Assembly: GCF_009769735.1 (NCBI RefSeq)
Contig: NZ_WSRO01000002.1
Span: 2,356,001 to 2,420,000, forward strand
Direction of reading: 5' to 3'
DNA from: Streptomyces sp. BA2
GTDB lineage: Bacteria; Actinomycetota; Actinomycetes; Streptomycetales; Streptomycetaceae
DNA length: 64,000 nt
Shown here: positions 20,864-29,925 of the stretch, in pieces
How positions within the stretch are numbered: position 1 is the stretch's first letter
Layout of the letters: the number at the start of each line of letters is the position of its first letter
The notes under the pieces: generated by a model
Told to the model about the DNA's origin: nothing
Seen by the model: only the letters and a program-made list of their open reading frames with translations
Database searches by the model: none
Translations under genes and position numbers: made by a program

Positions 20864-21670
20864 GTGCCGCGCATGCTCGACGTCGGCGACGACGTACGCG
20901 CCGAGATCGGCGACGAAGAAGCCGACCGGCTGCTCGCCGGAGACAACGCCCCGGGCAGTTACGACTGCACGTCCTGCCGTACCCCGGGCGACACGGAGCA
21001 GGAACGCACCAGCACGGTCCTGTTCATCGGCGACGAGACCGCCGTACTCGCCTTCGCCCACGCCACCTGCCTGCCCTCCCAGATCGTCCAGGTCTCCGAG
21101 GAGCAGCTGCAGGGTGCCGTGCGCTCGATCACCGGTGAGGACGGCACCGGCCTCGCCGGTGTCGCGGGGCCCGGCCCCGGCGAAGGAGCGCCCGACCAGG
21201 CGGTCCTCGGCGTGACCAGCGGTCTCGTCCTCATCGAGGGCGAGCTGCGGCCCGCCCTCGTCGTCGAGCCGACCGGCGCCATCGCCCGCCCGGGGTCCGC
21301 TCCCGGCGGCGGCGACGACTTCCTGCAGCTCCTGGTCGAGCAGGGCTTCACGCCGGTGGCCTCGCTCGACGGCGTGCCTCCCGTGCTGCACGGCTGGTCG
21401 GTGCTGCTGGCCGCGGGTCAGCTGCACGCCGTGCTCCAGCCCGGTGCCGGCGGCGGTGCCTCCGTCGCCTGGTGGCAGGCCCACCACCCGCTCCAGGTCA
21501 CCGAGGCCTGGCGGACCGCGGCGAACAAGCTCCAGACGGTGCTCCTGTTCGCGGCGCCCGTCGGCTCCATCGGCCGCCAGCCACGCGAGGACCTGCTGCG
21601 CGACGCCCTGGACAAGGCGGCGACGCACGGCCGCCTCGTCGCGGCGGCGATGCCTCTCGCGGGCACCTGA
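20864..21670 (+). CDS. conserved actinobacterial hypothetical protein
   Basis: A 268-residue soluble protein. The N-terminal part has a CTSC pair and a third Cys (ATCLPSQIVQV), a possible metal or redox site. The rest alternates predicted strands and helices without a family motif I recognise. GTG 20864 is preceded by GAGGAG. It starts a short rightward unit with a 99-residue hypothetical gene and ends at a strong bidirectional terminator. By position it resembles conserved hypotheticals upstream of der in Streptomyces; no function is proposed. Confidence 0.75.
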   Translation: MPRMLDVGDDVRAEIGDEEADRLLAGDNAPGSYDCTSCRTPGDTEQERTSTVLFIGDETAVLAFAHATCLPSQIVQVSEEQLQGAVRSITGEDGTGLAGVAGPGPGEGAPDQAVLGVTSGLVLIEGELRPALVVEPTGAIARPGSAPGGGDDFLQLLVEQGFTPVASLDGVPPVLHGWSVLLAAGQLHAVLQPGAGGGASVAWWQAHHPLQVTEAWRTAANKLQTVLLFAAPVGSIGRQPREDLLRDALDKAATHGRLVAAAMPLAGT

Positions 21671-21848
21671 GCCCGTGCGGGCCGCGCCGCCGCCGCGCCC
21701 CGGGTCCCGACTGCGCCGGTCACGCCCCCGGCGCCCCGTGAAAGCGGCGCGGCCCCCGCATCCGTACGAGACCGGGGTCGTTGGCACATACGTGCACACA
21801 TACGACCCCTCCCGCCCCCGGCCGGCGTACCAGTCCCCCATCCCCTCC

Positions 21849-22148
21849 ATGCGCTCGGCGCAGGACTCGGGGGGCGACCACTCGGCCACACCGATCTACG
21901 ACGCGCTCTACTCGGAGTACCGCAGGTCGTTCAAGGCTCTTCCGGGAGACCGGACCGGCGAGGAGGATCTGGGGTTCACGTCGTTCGGCAGCGCGCCGTA
22001 CGGGACGCACCGTGTCGGCGACCGGTACGACCCGCGGCACAACACCTTCAGCCAGCTGCACGTCACCCGCTACGGCCACGAGCAGCACGGCACGGTGCAC
22101 CAGCAGTTCCCCGCGGTCCTTCCGCCGGGCCCGCGCAGGGGAATCTGA
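21849..22148 (+). CDS. small conserved hypothetical protein
   Basis: About 99 residues from ATG 21849 (MRSAQDSGGDHSATPIYDAL). It is hydrophilic, with YSEYRRSFKALPGDR and a His/Tyr/Gln-rich C-terminus (YGHEQHGTVHQQF). There is no signal or membrane segment. The reading frame is open upstream to 21444, but that part runs through the preceding gene and a non-coding-like gap, so the short form is preferred. The start is uncertain; function unknown. Confidence 0.6.
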   Translation: MRSAQDSGGDHSATPIYDALYSEYRRSFKALPGDRTGEEDLGFTSFGSAPYGTHRVGDRYDPRHNTFSQLHVTRYGHEQHGTVHQQFPAVLPPGPRRGI

Positions 22149-22161
22149 GGCAGCACAAGCG

Positions 22162-22212
22162 CCAATGGGCCGGGCCCCGCCTTCTTCATGAAGGCGGGGC
22201 CCGGCCCATTGG
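22162..22212. terminator. very strong bidirectional terminator
   Basis: A perfect 23-bp inverted repeat (22162-22184 and 22190-22212) with a 5-nt loop. It sits 13 bp after the rightward gene's stop and 11 bp before the leftward der stop, so it ends both transcripts. Confidence 0.95.
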
Positions 22213-22223
22213 TCCGTCCGGGA

Positions 22224-23696
22224 CTACTTCTTGCGGCCGCGCTTCTCGCGCACCCGCACCGAGATGTGGATCGGCGTGCCCTCGAAGCCGAACTCCTCGC
22301 GGAGCCTGCGCTCCACGAAGCGGCGGTAGCCGTGCTCGATGAAGCCGGAGGAGAAGAGCACGAACCGCGGCGGCTTCGTGCCCGCCTGGGTGCCGAAGAG
22401 GATGCGGGGCTGCTTGCCGCCGCGGATCGGGTGCGGGTGGGAGGCCACGAGCTCGCCGAGGAAGGCGTTGAGGCGGCCGGTCGGGACGCGCGTCTCCCAG
22501 CCCGCGAGGGCTGTCTCGATCGCCGGGACGAGCTTCTCCATGTGGCGGCCGGTCTCGGCGGAGACGTTCACCCGGGGCGCCCACGCGACCTGGAGGAGCT
22601 CGGTCTCGATCTCCCGCTCCAGGTAGTAGCGGCGCTCCTCGTCGAGGGTGTCCCACTTGTTGTACGCGACGACGATGGCGCGGCCCGCCTCGACGGCCAT
22701 CGTGACGATGCGCTGGTCCTGGATGCTGATCGACTCGCTCGCGTCGATCAGGATGACCGCGACCTCCGCCTTCTCGACGGCGGCGGCGGTGCGCAGCGAT
22801 GCGTAGTAGTCGGCACCCTGCTGGAGGTGGACGCGCTTGCGGATGCCCGCGGTGTCCACGAACTTCCAGACGACGCCGCCGAGTTCGATGAGCTCGTCGA
22901 CCGGGTCGCGGGTGGTGCCCGCGATCTCGTTGACGACCACACGGTCCTCGTTCGCCACCTTGTTGAGAAGCGACGACTTGCCGACGTTCGGGCGGCCGAT
23001 GAGCGCGATGCGGCGGGGGCCTCCGATGGCGGTGCCGAAGGACTGCTCGGGCGCATCGGGCAGCGCGTCGAGGACGGCGTCCAGCATGTCTCCGGTGCCG
23101 CGGCCGTGCAGCGCGGACACGGGGTGCGGCTCGCCGAGGCCGAGCGCCCACAGGGCTGTGGCGTCGGCCTCGCCGGAGGGGCCGTCGACCTTGTTGGCAC
23201 AGAGGACGACGGGCTTGCCGGACTTGCGCAGGAGGCGCACGACGGCTTCGTCCGTGTCGGTGGCGCCGACCGTCGCGTCCACGACGAAGACGACCGCGTC
23301 GGCCGCCTCGATCGCGTACTCGGCCTGGGCGGCCACGGACGCGTCGATGCCGAGGACGTCCTGCTCCCAGCCGCCGGTGTCGACGAGCTTGAAGCGGCGG
23401 CCCGCCCACTCGGCCTCGTACGTCACGCGGTCGCGGGTCACGCCGGGGCGGTCCTCGACGACGGCCTCGCGGCGGCCGATGATGCGGTTGACGAGCGTCG
23501 ACTTGCCGACGTTCGGGCGGCCGATCACCGCCAGGACGGGCAGCGGGCCGTGGCCCGCCTCGCCGATCGCGCCTTCGACTTCCTCGGCGTCGAAGCCCTC
23601 TTCCGCGGCGAGCTCCATGAACTCCGCGTACTCGGCATCGCCAAGCGCCCCGTGCTCGTGTTCAGGCGAGCCTTCGGGCTGGATCTGGTCGTTCAT
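22224..23696 (-). CDS. der: ribosome-associated GTPase Der (EngA)
   Basis: 490 residues with two consecutive GTPase domains, the hallmark of Der. The first has GRPNVGKST (59-67) and VDTGGW. The second has [12 protein letters not shown] (about 230), VDTAGIRKR and NKWD. A KH-like C-terminal domain ends in a basic tail (REKRGRKK). Der assists 50S ribosome maturation. An acidic N-terminal extension of about 50 residues is typical of actinobacterial versions. It is the last gene of the leftward aroH-tyrA-cmk-plsC-der block, 70 bp after plsC. Confidence 0.96.
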   Translation of the reverse strand: MNDQIQPEGSPEHEHGALGDAEYAEFMELAAEEGFDAEEVEGAIGEAGHGPLPVLAVIGRPNVGKSTLVNRIIGRREAVVEDRPGVTRDRVTYEAEWAGRRFKLVDTGGWEQDVLGIDASVAAQAEYAIEAADAVVFVVDATVGATDTDEAVVRLLRKSGKPVVLCANKVDGPSGEADATALWALGLGEPHPVSALHGRGTGDMLDAVLDALPDAPEQSFGTAIGGPRRIALIGRPNVGKSSLLNKVANEDRVVVNEIAGTTRDPVDELIELGGVVWKFVDTAGIRKRVHLQQGADYYASLRTAAAVEKAEVAVILIDASESISIQDQRIVTMAVEAGRAIVVAYNKWDTLDEERRYYLEREIETELLQVAWAPRVNVSAETGRHMEKLVPAIETALAGWETRVPTGRLNAFLGELVASHPHPIRGGKQPRILFGTQAGTKPPRFVLFSSGFIEHGYRRFVERRLREEFGFEGTPIHISVRVREKRGRKK

Positions 23697-23766
23697 GAAG
23701 TCCGTACCTCTGTCGTATTCGTGATCGGTGGACCGCCTCGCGGCGGCCCACTACTGAAAGTCTCGC

Positions 23767-24414
23767 TCAGCGCCCGGTCAGGCGCCTGGCGTCCGCCAGG
23801 TGGGCGGTCAGCCTCTCCTGGATGCGCACGGTCGCCTCGTCCAGCGCCTTGCGCGTACGCCGTCCGCTGTCGTCGCCCGCTTCGAAGGGGTCGCCGAAGA
23901 CGACATCGACCCGGCTGCGCAGCGGGGGCAGCTTCTTTATCAACCGTCCGCGCTTCTCCGTGCTTCCCAGAACGGCGACCGGAACGATCGGCGCCCCGCT
24001 CCGTACGGCGAAGTACGCGAGTCCTGCGCGCAGCGAGGCGAAGTCGCCCTCGCCCCGGGTGCCCTCCGGGAAGATCCCGAGGACGCCGCCGTCGTCGAGC
24101 ACGCCGAGGGCCCGGGTGATCGCCGTGCGGTCGGCGATCTCGCGGTCCACCTTCACCTGCCCGATGCCGCGCAGGAAGCGGTCCAGGGGGCCTATGAAGG
24201 CTTCCTTCTTGATGAGGAAGTGCGTCGGCCTGGGTGCCGTCCCCATCACCATCGGGCCGTCGACGTTGTGGGAGTGGTTCACGGCCAGGATCACCGGGCC
24301 GGTCGCGGGGACCTTCCAGGCGCCGAGGACGCGGGGCTTCCACAGGCCGTACATGAGGCCGACGCCGATGCGGCGGCCGACCTCCGCACCCCGTTCCGAC
24401 GGCGCCGCGGTCAC
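23767..24414 (-). CDS. 1-acyl-sn-glycerol-3-phosphate acyltransferase (PlsC family)
   Basis: 215 residues. The acyltransferase motif NHSHNVDG contains the H-x4-D catalytic pair, and FPEGTRGEGD is the glycerol-phosphate-binding motif. It should transfer an acyl group to lysophosphatidate or a related acceptor at the membrane. The GTG at 24414 overlaps the cmk stop (GTGA), and this cmk-plsC-der order is common in actinobacteria. The longer ORF back to 24453 runs inside cmk and is rejected. Confidence 0.9.
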   Translation of the reverse strand: MTAAPSERGAEVGRRIGVGLMYGLWKPRVLGAWKVPATGPVILAVNHSHNVDGPMVMGTAPRPTHFLIKKEAFIGPLDRFLRGIGQVKVDREIADRTAITRALGVLDDGGVLGIFPEGTRGEGDFASLRAGLAYFAVRSGAPIVPVAVLGSTEKRGRLIKKLPPLRSRVDVVFGDPFEAGDDSGRRTRKALDEATVRIQERLTAHLADARRLTGR

Positions 24415-25103
24415 TTCGCCGCCCGCTTCTCCTCGACGAGGGTGACGACGCACTCGATGACCTGCTGCAGCGTGAGTTCGGTGGTGTCCACCTCGACGGC
24501 GTCGCCGGCCTTGGCGAGCGGGGACGTCTTGCGGCTGGAGTCGGCCGTGTCCCGCTTGATGAGCGCCTCACGCGTGGCGGCGACGTCGGCACCCTTGAGC
24601 TCGCCGCTGCGGCGGGCGGCGCGGGCCTCGGGCGAAGCCGTGAGGAAGATCTTCAGGTCGGCGTCGGGCAGGACGGTCGTACCGATGTCACGCCCCTCGA
24701 CGACGATGCCCTTCTCGGCGGACGCGGCGATGGTGCGCTGCAGCTCCGTGATGCGGGCGCGCACCTCGGGGACGGCGCTGACGGCGCTGACCTTGGAGGT
24801 GACCTCGGTGGTGCGGATCGGCCCCGCGACGTCCGTGCCGTCGACCGTGATGGTCGGGGCGAGCGGGTCGGTGCCGGAGATGATCTCGGGCTTGCCCGCG
24901 ACCGCGGCGATGGCGGTCGGGTCCGTCAGCTCGATGCCGTTGTGCACCATCCACCAGGTGATCGCGCGGTACTGGGCACCGGTGTCCAGGTAGCTGAGGC
25001 CGAGCTGGGCGGCGACGGCCTTCGAGGTGCTCGACTTGCCCGTGCCGGAGGGACCGTCGATGGCGACGATCACTGATGCCGGGGCGGTTTCCACGGTTTC
25101 CAC
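24411..25103 (-). CDS. cmk: cytidylate kinase
   Basis: 230 residues. The N-terminal P-loop is IDGPSGTGKSSTSKAVA (about 15-31). Then come YLDTGAQYRA, VVEGRDIGTTVLPDADLKIF and RRSGELKG in the LID region. It phosphorylates CMP/dCMP to the diphosphates. The start is GTG 25103. It is coupled to plsC by a 4-bp overlap and follows tyrA after about 110 bp. Confidence 0.96.
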   Translation of the reverse strand: METVETAPASVIVAIDGPSGTGKSSTSKAVAAQLGLSYLDTGAQYRAITWWMVHNGIELTDPTAIAAVAGKPEIISGTDPLAPTITVDGTDVAGPIRTTEVTSKVSAVSAVPEVRARITELQRTIAASAEKGIVVEGRDIGTTVLPDADLKIFLTASPEARAARRSGELKGADVAATREALIKRDTADSSRKTSPLAKAGDAVEVDTTELTLQQVIECVVTLVEEKRAAK

Positions 25104-25215
25104 GGGGTGCGGAACCTCTCTCAGGACGCGGGGGCAAGGTAGCGGGGCGCAGACACGCCCCGCACAAGGTTACTGGCTCCCGCGCGCACCTCTTACTGCC
25201 GGACGCCCCGGGCCT

Positions 25216-26301
25216 TCACTGCCGGATCGCCCAGCCCCGCTCCCGCAGTGCCGCGGCGAGCACCGGGGCCGCCTTCGGCACCACCAGGAGCTGGATGAGG
25301 CCCGCCTGCTGGCCCGTCGCGTGCTCGATGCGGACGTCCTCGATGTTCACACCGGCCCGGTCCGCGTCGGCGAAGATCCTGGCCAGCTGCCCCGGCTGGT
25401 CGTTGATGAGCACCGCGACGACCTCGTACGTGGCCGGGGCCGCCCCGTGCTTGCCGGGTACCCGGATCTGTCCCGCGTTCCCGCGCCGCAGCACGTTCTC
25501 GACCCCGGCGGCGCCCTCGCGCCGCTTGACGTCGTCCGCCGACTGCAGCGCCCGCAGCGCCGTCACCGTCTCGTCGAGATCGGTGGCGACGGCGGACAGC
25601 AGATCGGCGACGGGGCCGGGGTTGGCCGACAGGATGTCGATCCACATCCGCGGGTCGGACGCGGCGATGCGCGTGACGTCACGGATGCCCTGCCCGCACA
25701 GGCGCACCGCCGTCTCCTCGGCGTTCTCCAGGCGGGCAGCGACCATGCTGGAGACCAGGTGAGGCATGTGCGAGACGAGCGCGACCGCGCGGTCGTGCGC
25801 GTCGGCGTCCATGACCACCGGCACGGCACGGCAGAGGGCGACGAGCTCCAGGGCGAGGTTGAGGACCTCGGTGTCGGTGTCGCGGGTGGGCGTGAGGACC
25901 CACGGCCGCCCCTCGAAGAGGTCGGCGGTGCCGGCGAGGGGGCCGCTGCGCTCGCGCCCCGACATGGGGTGCGTGCCGATGTACGGGGTGAGGTCGACGC
26001 CGAGCGCCTCCAGATCCCTGCGGGGGCCGCCCTTGACGCTCGCCACGTCGAGGTAGCCGCGGGCCACATCGCGCCGCATGACGTCGGCCAGCGTCGCCGC
26101 GACGTGCGCGGGCGGCACGGCGACGACGCACAGGTCGACCCGCCCCTCAGGGGCCTCGTCGGTGCCCGCGCCGAGCGCGGCCGCCGTGCGGGCCTGTCCG
26201 GGGTCGTGGTCGGCGAGGTGCACGGTCACGCCGCGCGACGCGAGGGCCAGGGCGGCTGAGGTGCCGATCAGGCCGGTGCCGATGACGAGGGCGGTTCTCA
26301 C
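25216..26301 (-). CDS. tyrA: prephenate dehydrogenase with C-terminal ACT-like domain
   Basis: 361 residues. The N-terminal Rossmann fold has VIGTGLIGTS. The catalytic helical domain contains GTHPMSGRERSGP and SHMPHLVSSMVA. The C-terminal about 75 residues (EVVAVLINDQPGQLARIFAD) form an ACT-type regulatory domain that probably senses tyrosine. It makes 4-hydroxyphenylpyruvate from prephenate. Its GTG overlaps the aroH stop (GTGA), so chorismate mutase and prephenate dehydrogenase, consecutive tyrosine-pathway steps, are translated as a coupled pair. Confidence 0.95.
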   Translation of the reverse strand: MRTALVIGTGLIGTSAALALASRGVTVHLADHDPGQARTAAALGAGTDEAPEGRVDLCVVAVPPAHVAATLADVMRRDVARGYLDVASVKGGPRRDLEALGVDLTPYIGTHPMSGRERSGPLAGTADLFEGRPWVLTPTRDTDTEVLNLALELVALCRAVPVVMDADAHDRAVALVSHMPHLVSSMVAARLENAEETAVRLCGQGIRDVTRIAASDPRMWIDILSANPGPVADLLSAVATDLDETVTALRALQSADDVKRREGAAGVENVLRRGNAGQIRVPGKHGAAPATYEVVAVLINDQPGQLARIFADADRAGVNIEDVRIEHATGQQAGLIQLLVVPKAAPVLAAALRERGWAIRQ

Positions 26302-26660
26302 TGGGCGATGTCCTTGCGCAGGGTGGCCGCGGCGCCGAGGTAGACGTGCGTGATCTCGTTGCGGGGGCGGTCGGACTCTATGTGCGCGAGTACGCGGACG
26401 ACCCGCGGCATGGCTCCGTCGATCTGCAGCTCCTGGGCGCAGATCAGCGGGACGTCGAGGATGCCCAGCTTGCGGGCCGCCGCCGCGGGGAAGTCGCTGT
26501 GCAGATCGGGCGTCGCCGTGAACCAGATGCTGATCAGGTCCTCCTGGGTCAGCTCGTTCCGCTCGAGGATGGCAGTGAGCAGCTCGCTGACCTGCTCGTC
26601 CATGTGGTCGGCCGCGTCCCGCTCCAGTTGGACGGCGCCCCGGACCGCTCGTACCGCCAC
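26298..26660 (-). CDS. aroH: monofunctional chorismate mutase, AroH type
   Basis: 120 residues of the trimeric AroH class. VRAVRGAVQLERD carries the N-terminal active-site Arg. Later segments are IWFTATPDLHSDFPAAAAR, the PLICAQEL stretch and RVLAHIESDR. It converts chorismate to prephenate. I place the start at GTG 26660 because GAGGAGC lies upstream; the ORF extends further but without homology. It is first gene of the tyrosine pair with tyrA. Confidence 0.94.
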   Translation of the reverse strand: MAVRAVRGAVQLERDAADHMDEQVSELLTAILERNELTQEDLISIWFTATPDLHSDFPAAAARKLGILDVPLICAQELQIDGAMPRVVRVLAHIESDRPRNEITHVYLGAAATLRKDIAQ

Positions 26661-26765
26661 AGTGCTGCTCCTCGCTCGCGTACGTATGACTGATGTACCG
26701 ACAAGGGTAGTCAGGGCCCTGGGGACGAGTGCGCGGCGCCCGCCTGCCGAGACGGACGCCGCGTG

Positions 26766-26781
26766 CCCCACCGGGGTGGGG
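26766..26781. terminator. short GC hairpin after the YidB-like gene
   Basis: A CCCCAC/GTGGGG stem with a 4-nt loop lies immediately after the stop of the leftward YidB-like gene. The short stem makes it a weak terminator candidate. Confidence 0.35.
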
Positions 26782-27174
26782 TCAGAGCTTCTGCTGCCTG
26801 ATGAGCTCCTCCAGCGAGCCCGACGACGGAACCTGCCCCTCCGGGGTCAGCTTGTCGACGGCCTGGGGCAGCTGCTGCGAGACCTGCTCGGCGACCTCGT
26901 CACGGCTCAGGCCCGCGTCGTTGGCGACCTTGTCCAGGGTCTCGTCGGGGATGGCCTGCTTGACCTGGTCCGGGCTCAGCGGCTGGTTGCCACCCTTGCC
27001 GACCCAGGAGTCCAGCTGCTCCTGGCTGACCAGGCCCGACTTCGTGATCATGTCGAGGAGGCCGCCCAGCGGACTGCCGCCGCCGGAGCCGCCTTGGCCG
27101 CCTTGGCCGCCTTGGCCGCCTTGGCCGCCGCCGAGGAGACCGCCGAGAAGGCTTCCCAGATCGTTACCCGCCAT
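26782..27174 (-). CDS. YidB-like (DUF937) protein with Gly-Gly-Gln repeat
   Basis: 130 residues. An N-terminal LGSLLGGLLGGG segment and a GGQGGQGGQGG run (encoded by four copies of a 9-bp unit) precede the YidB domain: LLDMITKSGLVSQEQLDSWV, then NQPLSPDQVKQAIPDETLDK. The role of YidB/DUF937 proteins is not established. ATG 27174 is preceded by AAAGG. It stands alone, divergent from the next rightward gene. Confidence 0.85.
   Translation of the reverse strand: MAGNDLGSLLGGLLGGGQGGQGGQGGQGGSGGGSPLGGLLDMITKSGLVSQEQLDSWVGKGGNQPLSPDQVKQAIPDETLDKVANDAGLSRDEVAEQVSQQLPQAVDKLTPEGQVPSSGSLEELIRQQKL
27089..27124. repeat. 9-bp tandem repeat, four perfect copies
   Basis: CCGCCTTGG is repeated four times head to tail inside the YidB-like gene and encodes the GGQ run. 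A simple in-frame microsatellite likely to vary between strains. Confidence 0.9.
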
Positions 27175-27363
27175 GGTCGCGCCTTTCGAGTGAGTGGCCG
27201 GGTCGGCGCCTCGGAGGGGCGCGGACCTCAGACCATGACAATGTCGCCCGAATCGCCCCCTGTCGCCACTTGGCCCGATTGGTGGCCGTTCAACTATGGA
27301 CGCCGGGGGCACGGGTCCGCTTGCATGGAGGGGCCGTCAAGGCCACGCCTCGGGGGAGGCCGC

Positions 27364-28056
27364 ATGAAGCGCTCAGGCCCGCTCTACACGCTTCTCGGGG
27401 GGCTGCTGCTCGCCCTGTTCATGCTGTCGCTCAACGCGACTACAGGGACGGGCAATTCGTCGTACGGAGGGGATTCGCCCGGCGCCGCGTCGCCGGCGCC
27501 CACCTCCGCGAAGCCCACCGAGGGCACGCCGTCCGCCACTCCCACCGAGAGCCCGTCCGAAAGCCCGTCCCGGAGCCCGTCGAAGAGGCCTCCCGGGAAG
27601 TCCGAGTACGCGGGCCGCACGGCCGACGACGCCGCCGCGGTCTCCCTCTCGATCCGTGACGACAAGGCCATCGCGTACTACTGCAACGGCCGCGACGCGG
27701 AGGCATGGCTGAAGGGCGACGTCGAGGACGACGGCTCCATGCGTCTCACCGGCAAGAAGGGCGCGAAGCTGGACGGCACGCTCGCCGGGAACGCGGTTCG
27801 CGGCACGGTCGAGATCGACGAACAGCCACGGGACTTCACCGCCGCCAGGGCGAAGAAGCCCTCCGGCCTGTACCGCGCGACGACCGAGGTGCGCGGCGCC
27901 GAGATCGACGGCGGCTGGATCGTCCTGCCCGACGGGCAGCAGGTCGGGATCCTCAAGGAGGACGGCAAGCCGCGCAAGGCCCCGCGCCTCGACCCGGAGA
28001 CCGGCACCGTCCCGTTCGACGGCGGTGACCTCACCGCCCGCCCCGTCGTGCCCTGA
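27364..28056 (+). CDS. membrane-anchored hypothetical protein with Ser/Pro/Thr linker
   Basis: 230 residues. A single N-terminal helix (LYTLLGGLLLALFMLSL) has a positive start, so the rest is probably outside. A disordered Ser/Pro/Thr-rich linker (about 28-75) follows. The globular domain of about 150 residues includes AVSLSIRDDKAIAYYCNGRD and GKKGAKLDGTLAGNAVRG and is rich in predicted beta strands. No family is recognised. ATG 27364 follows GGGGGAGG. It lies 30 bp before the DUF6529/Rieske pair, so all three may share a transcript and an extracytoplasmic setting. Confidence 0.7.
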   Translation: MKRSGPLYTLLGGLLLALFMLSLNATTGTGNSSYGGDSPGAASPAPTSAKPTEGTPSATPTESPSESPSRSPSKRPPGKSEYAGRTADDAAAVSLSIRDDKAIAYYCNGRDAEAWLKGDVEDDGSMRLTGKKGAKLDGTLAGNAVRGTVEIDEQPRDFTAARAKKPSGLYRATTEVRGAEIDGGWIVLPDGQQVGILKEDGKPRKAPRLDPETGTVPFDGGDLTARPVVP

Positions 28057-28086
28057 CCCCCGCTCCGCCCCGACCAGGGAGCCGCC

Positions 28087-28680
28087 ATGAGCGTCGATCC
28101 GAACGCCGCCACGCAGGGCGGCTTCACGCCGCCTCCCGCCGCGGGCGACCACCGTCGCCCGAGCGCCGCCCGCTATCTCGTGCCCGCCCTGGTCGCCGGG
28201 GCGGTCGCGGTCGGCCTCGGGGTGTACGGCAAGGCACACGACCCCGAGGGCACGGCCTTCAACCTCGCCGGGTTCAGCAGCACGAGCGCGGTGAAGTCCT
28301 GGTTGGGTACGACGGCGTTCGCCTTCGCGCTGGTCCAGGTCGTCTCGGCGCTCATGGTGTACGGGCGCCTGCCGGGGCCTTCCTGGTCGTCGGCGCTGCA
28401 CCGCTGGTCGGGCCGGATCGCGTTCCTGGTGTCGGTCCCCGTGGCGGTCCACTGTCTCTACGCCCTCGGGTACCAGACGTACTCGACCCGGGTGATGTGG
28501 CACTCGCTGCTCGCCTGCTTCTTCTTCGGCGCGTTCAGCGCCAAGATGCTGCTGCTCCGCTCGGAGAAGCTGCCCGGCTGGCTGCTTCCCGTGGTCGGCG
28601 GCCTGGTCTTCGTGGCCCTCACGGTGGTCTGGTGGACGTCGGCGCTGTGGTTCTTCCGTACGTTCGGGGTGACGACATGA
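28087..28680 (+). CDS. DUF6529 family membrane protein, possible cytochrome b-like
   Basis: 197 residues with a Pro-rich N-terminus and five or so hydrophobic helices. Three His lie in or at the ends of helices: His105 (LHRWSGR), His122 (VAVHCLYALG) and His139 (MWHSLLACFF), an arrangement compatible with haem b ligation. The DUF6529 assignment is from memory of Streptomyces proteins next to Rieske genes. Its stop overlaps the Rieske start (ATGA), so the two are made together. I infer that the pair forms a small membrane electron-transfer unit; the haem is not proven. Confidence 0.75.
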   Translation: MSVDPNAATQGGFTPPPAAGDHRRPSAARYLVPALVAGAVAVGLGVYGKAHDPEGTAFNLAGFSSTSAVKSWLGTTAFAFALVQVVSALMVYGRLPGPSWSSALHRWSGRIAFLVSVPVAVHCLYALGYQTYSTRVMWHSLLACFFFGAFSAKMLLLRSEKLPGWLLPVVGGLVFVALTVVWWTSALWFFRTFGVTT

Positions 28681-29144
28681 GCGACGCGGCCCCCTCACGG
28701 CGCACCGTCCTGGCCGCGGGCGGTGTGGTCGCGCTGACCGCCGGGTGCAGCAAGTACGGCGACGAGGGCGCGGAACCGGAGCAGCCGAAGTCACAGCCGC
28801 CCGCGGCGTCCTCCTCGCCGCCGAAATCCGGCGGGAAGGAGCAACCGCCTCCCAAGGCCGAGGAGTTGGCCAAGACCTCCGACATCCCGGTCGGCGGCGG
28901 CAAGGTCCTCAAGGACAAGAAGGTCGTCGTGACCCAGCCCGAAGAGGGCGACTTCAAGGCCTTCTCCGCGGTCTGCACGCACTCGGGCTGTACGGTCAGC
29001 GAGGTCGCGGACGGCACGATCAACTGCGCCTGCCACGGCAGCAAGTACCGCGTCGCGGACGCCTCGGTCGCGGACGGCCCGGCACCACGCCCGCTCGCTC
29101 CGGAGAGCATCAAGGTCACCGGAAATTCGATCACGCGCGGCTAG
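28677..29144 (+). CDS. Rieske [2Fe-2S] lipoprotein
   Basis: 155 residues. The twin-arginine start (SRRTVLAAGG) is followed by a lipobox TAGC (Cys24), so it should be Tat-exported and lipid-anchored. A Pro/Ser/Lys linker (about 35-62) leads to a compact Rieske domain. It has both boxes complete: CTHSGC (100-105) and CACHGS (117-122), giving two Cys and two His cluster ligands plus a Cys pair for the disulfide. It is translationally coupled to the DUF6529 membrane protein and is not a bc1 subunit by size or context. Confidence 0.92.
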   Translation: MSDAAPSRRTVLAAGGVVALTAGCSKYGDEGAEPEQPKSQPPAASSSPPKSGGKEQPPPKAEELAKTSDIPVGGGKVLKDKKVVVTQPEEGDFKAFSAVCTHSGCTVSEVADGTINCACHGSKYRVADASVADGPAPRPLAPESIKVTGNSITRG

Positions 29145-29166
29145 CCGGTAGCCGTACGCTCCCGGC

Positions 29167-29925
29167 ATGCACCGCCCCACGGACACCGACCTGGACCTCG
29201 TACGCGACCACACCGTCTACGCCTGCGTGATGGGCTCGCGCGCCTTCGGCCTGGCCACGGACGGCAGCGACACCGACCGCAGGGGTGTCTTCCTGGCCCC
29301 CACACCGCTCTTCTGGCACTTCGAGAAGCCGCCCACGCACGTGGAAGGCCCGGCGGACGAGCAGTTCAGCTGGGAGTTGGAACGCTTCTGCGAGCTGGCC
29401 CTGCGCGCCAACCCGAACATCCTGGAGTGCCTGCACTCCCCGGTGGTGGAACACGTGACGGACACCGGCCGCGAACTCCTGTCCCTGCGCGAAGCGTTCC
29501 TCTCCCGCCAGGCCCACACCACGTTCGCCCGCTACGCACTGGGCCAGCACAAGAAGCTGGAAGCGGACGTACGCGTGCACGGCGCCCCCCGCTGGAAGCA
29601 CGCCATGCACCTCCTGCGCCTCCTGACGAGCTGCCGCGACCTGCTGCGCACCGGCCAACTGACGATCGACGTCGGCGACGAGCGCGAGCCGCTGCTCGCG
29701 GTCAAGCGCGGCGAGGTGCCCTGGCGCGAGGTCGAGTCCTGGATGCGCCGCCTGGCCGAGGAGGCGGACACGGCGGCCACACGCACCCCGCTCCCCGCCG
29801 AACCGGACCGGGACCGCGTGGCGGACTTCCTGTTCCGCGTACGGCGAGCGTCAGCTCTGGAGCCGCACCCGAACGACGAGATCATGCAGGGCGTCGGACG
29901 CGGAGTGACCCCCAGGAAGCCCTGA
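29167..29925 (+). CDS. predicted nucleotidyltransferase (COG3541 type)
   Basis: 252 residues. The motif GSRAFGLATDGSDTDRRGV near residue 23 is the pol-beta-superfamily GS..D.D signature. FSWELERFCELALRANPNIL and LHSPVVEH follow, as in COG3541 proteins. Substrate is unknown. The last 16 or so residues (DEIMQGVGRGVTPRKP) are antisense to the C-terminal end of the decayed paralogue on the other strand, so the original C-terminus may have been altered. It is 22 bp downstream of the Rieske gene. Confidence 0.8.
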   Translation: MHRPTDTDLDLVRDHTVYACVMGSRAFGLATDGSDTDRRGVFLAPTPLFWHFEKPPTHVEGPADEQFSWELERFCELALRANPNILECLHSPVVEHVTDTGRELLSLREAFLSRQAHTTFARYALGQHKKLEADVRVHGAPRWKHAMHLLRLLTSCRDLLRTGQLTIDVGDEREPLLAVKRGEVPWREVESWMRRLAEEADTAATRTPLPAEPDRDRVADFLFRVRRASALEPHPNDEIMQGVGRGVTPRKP

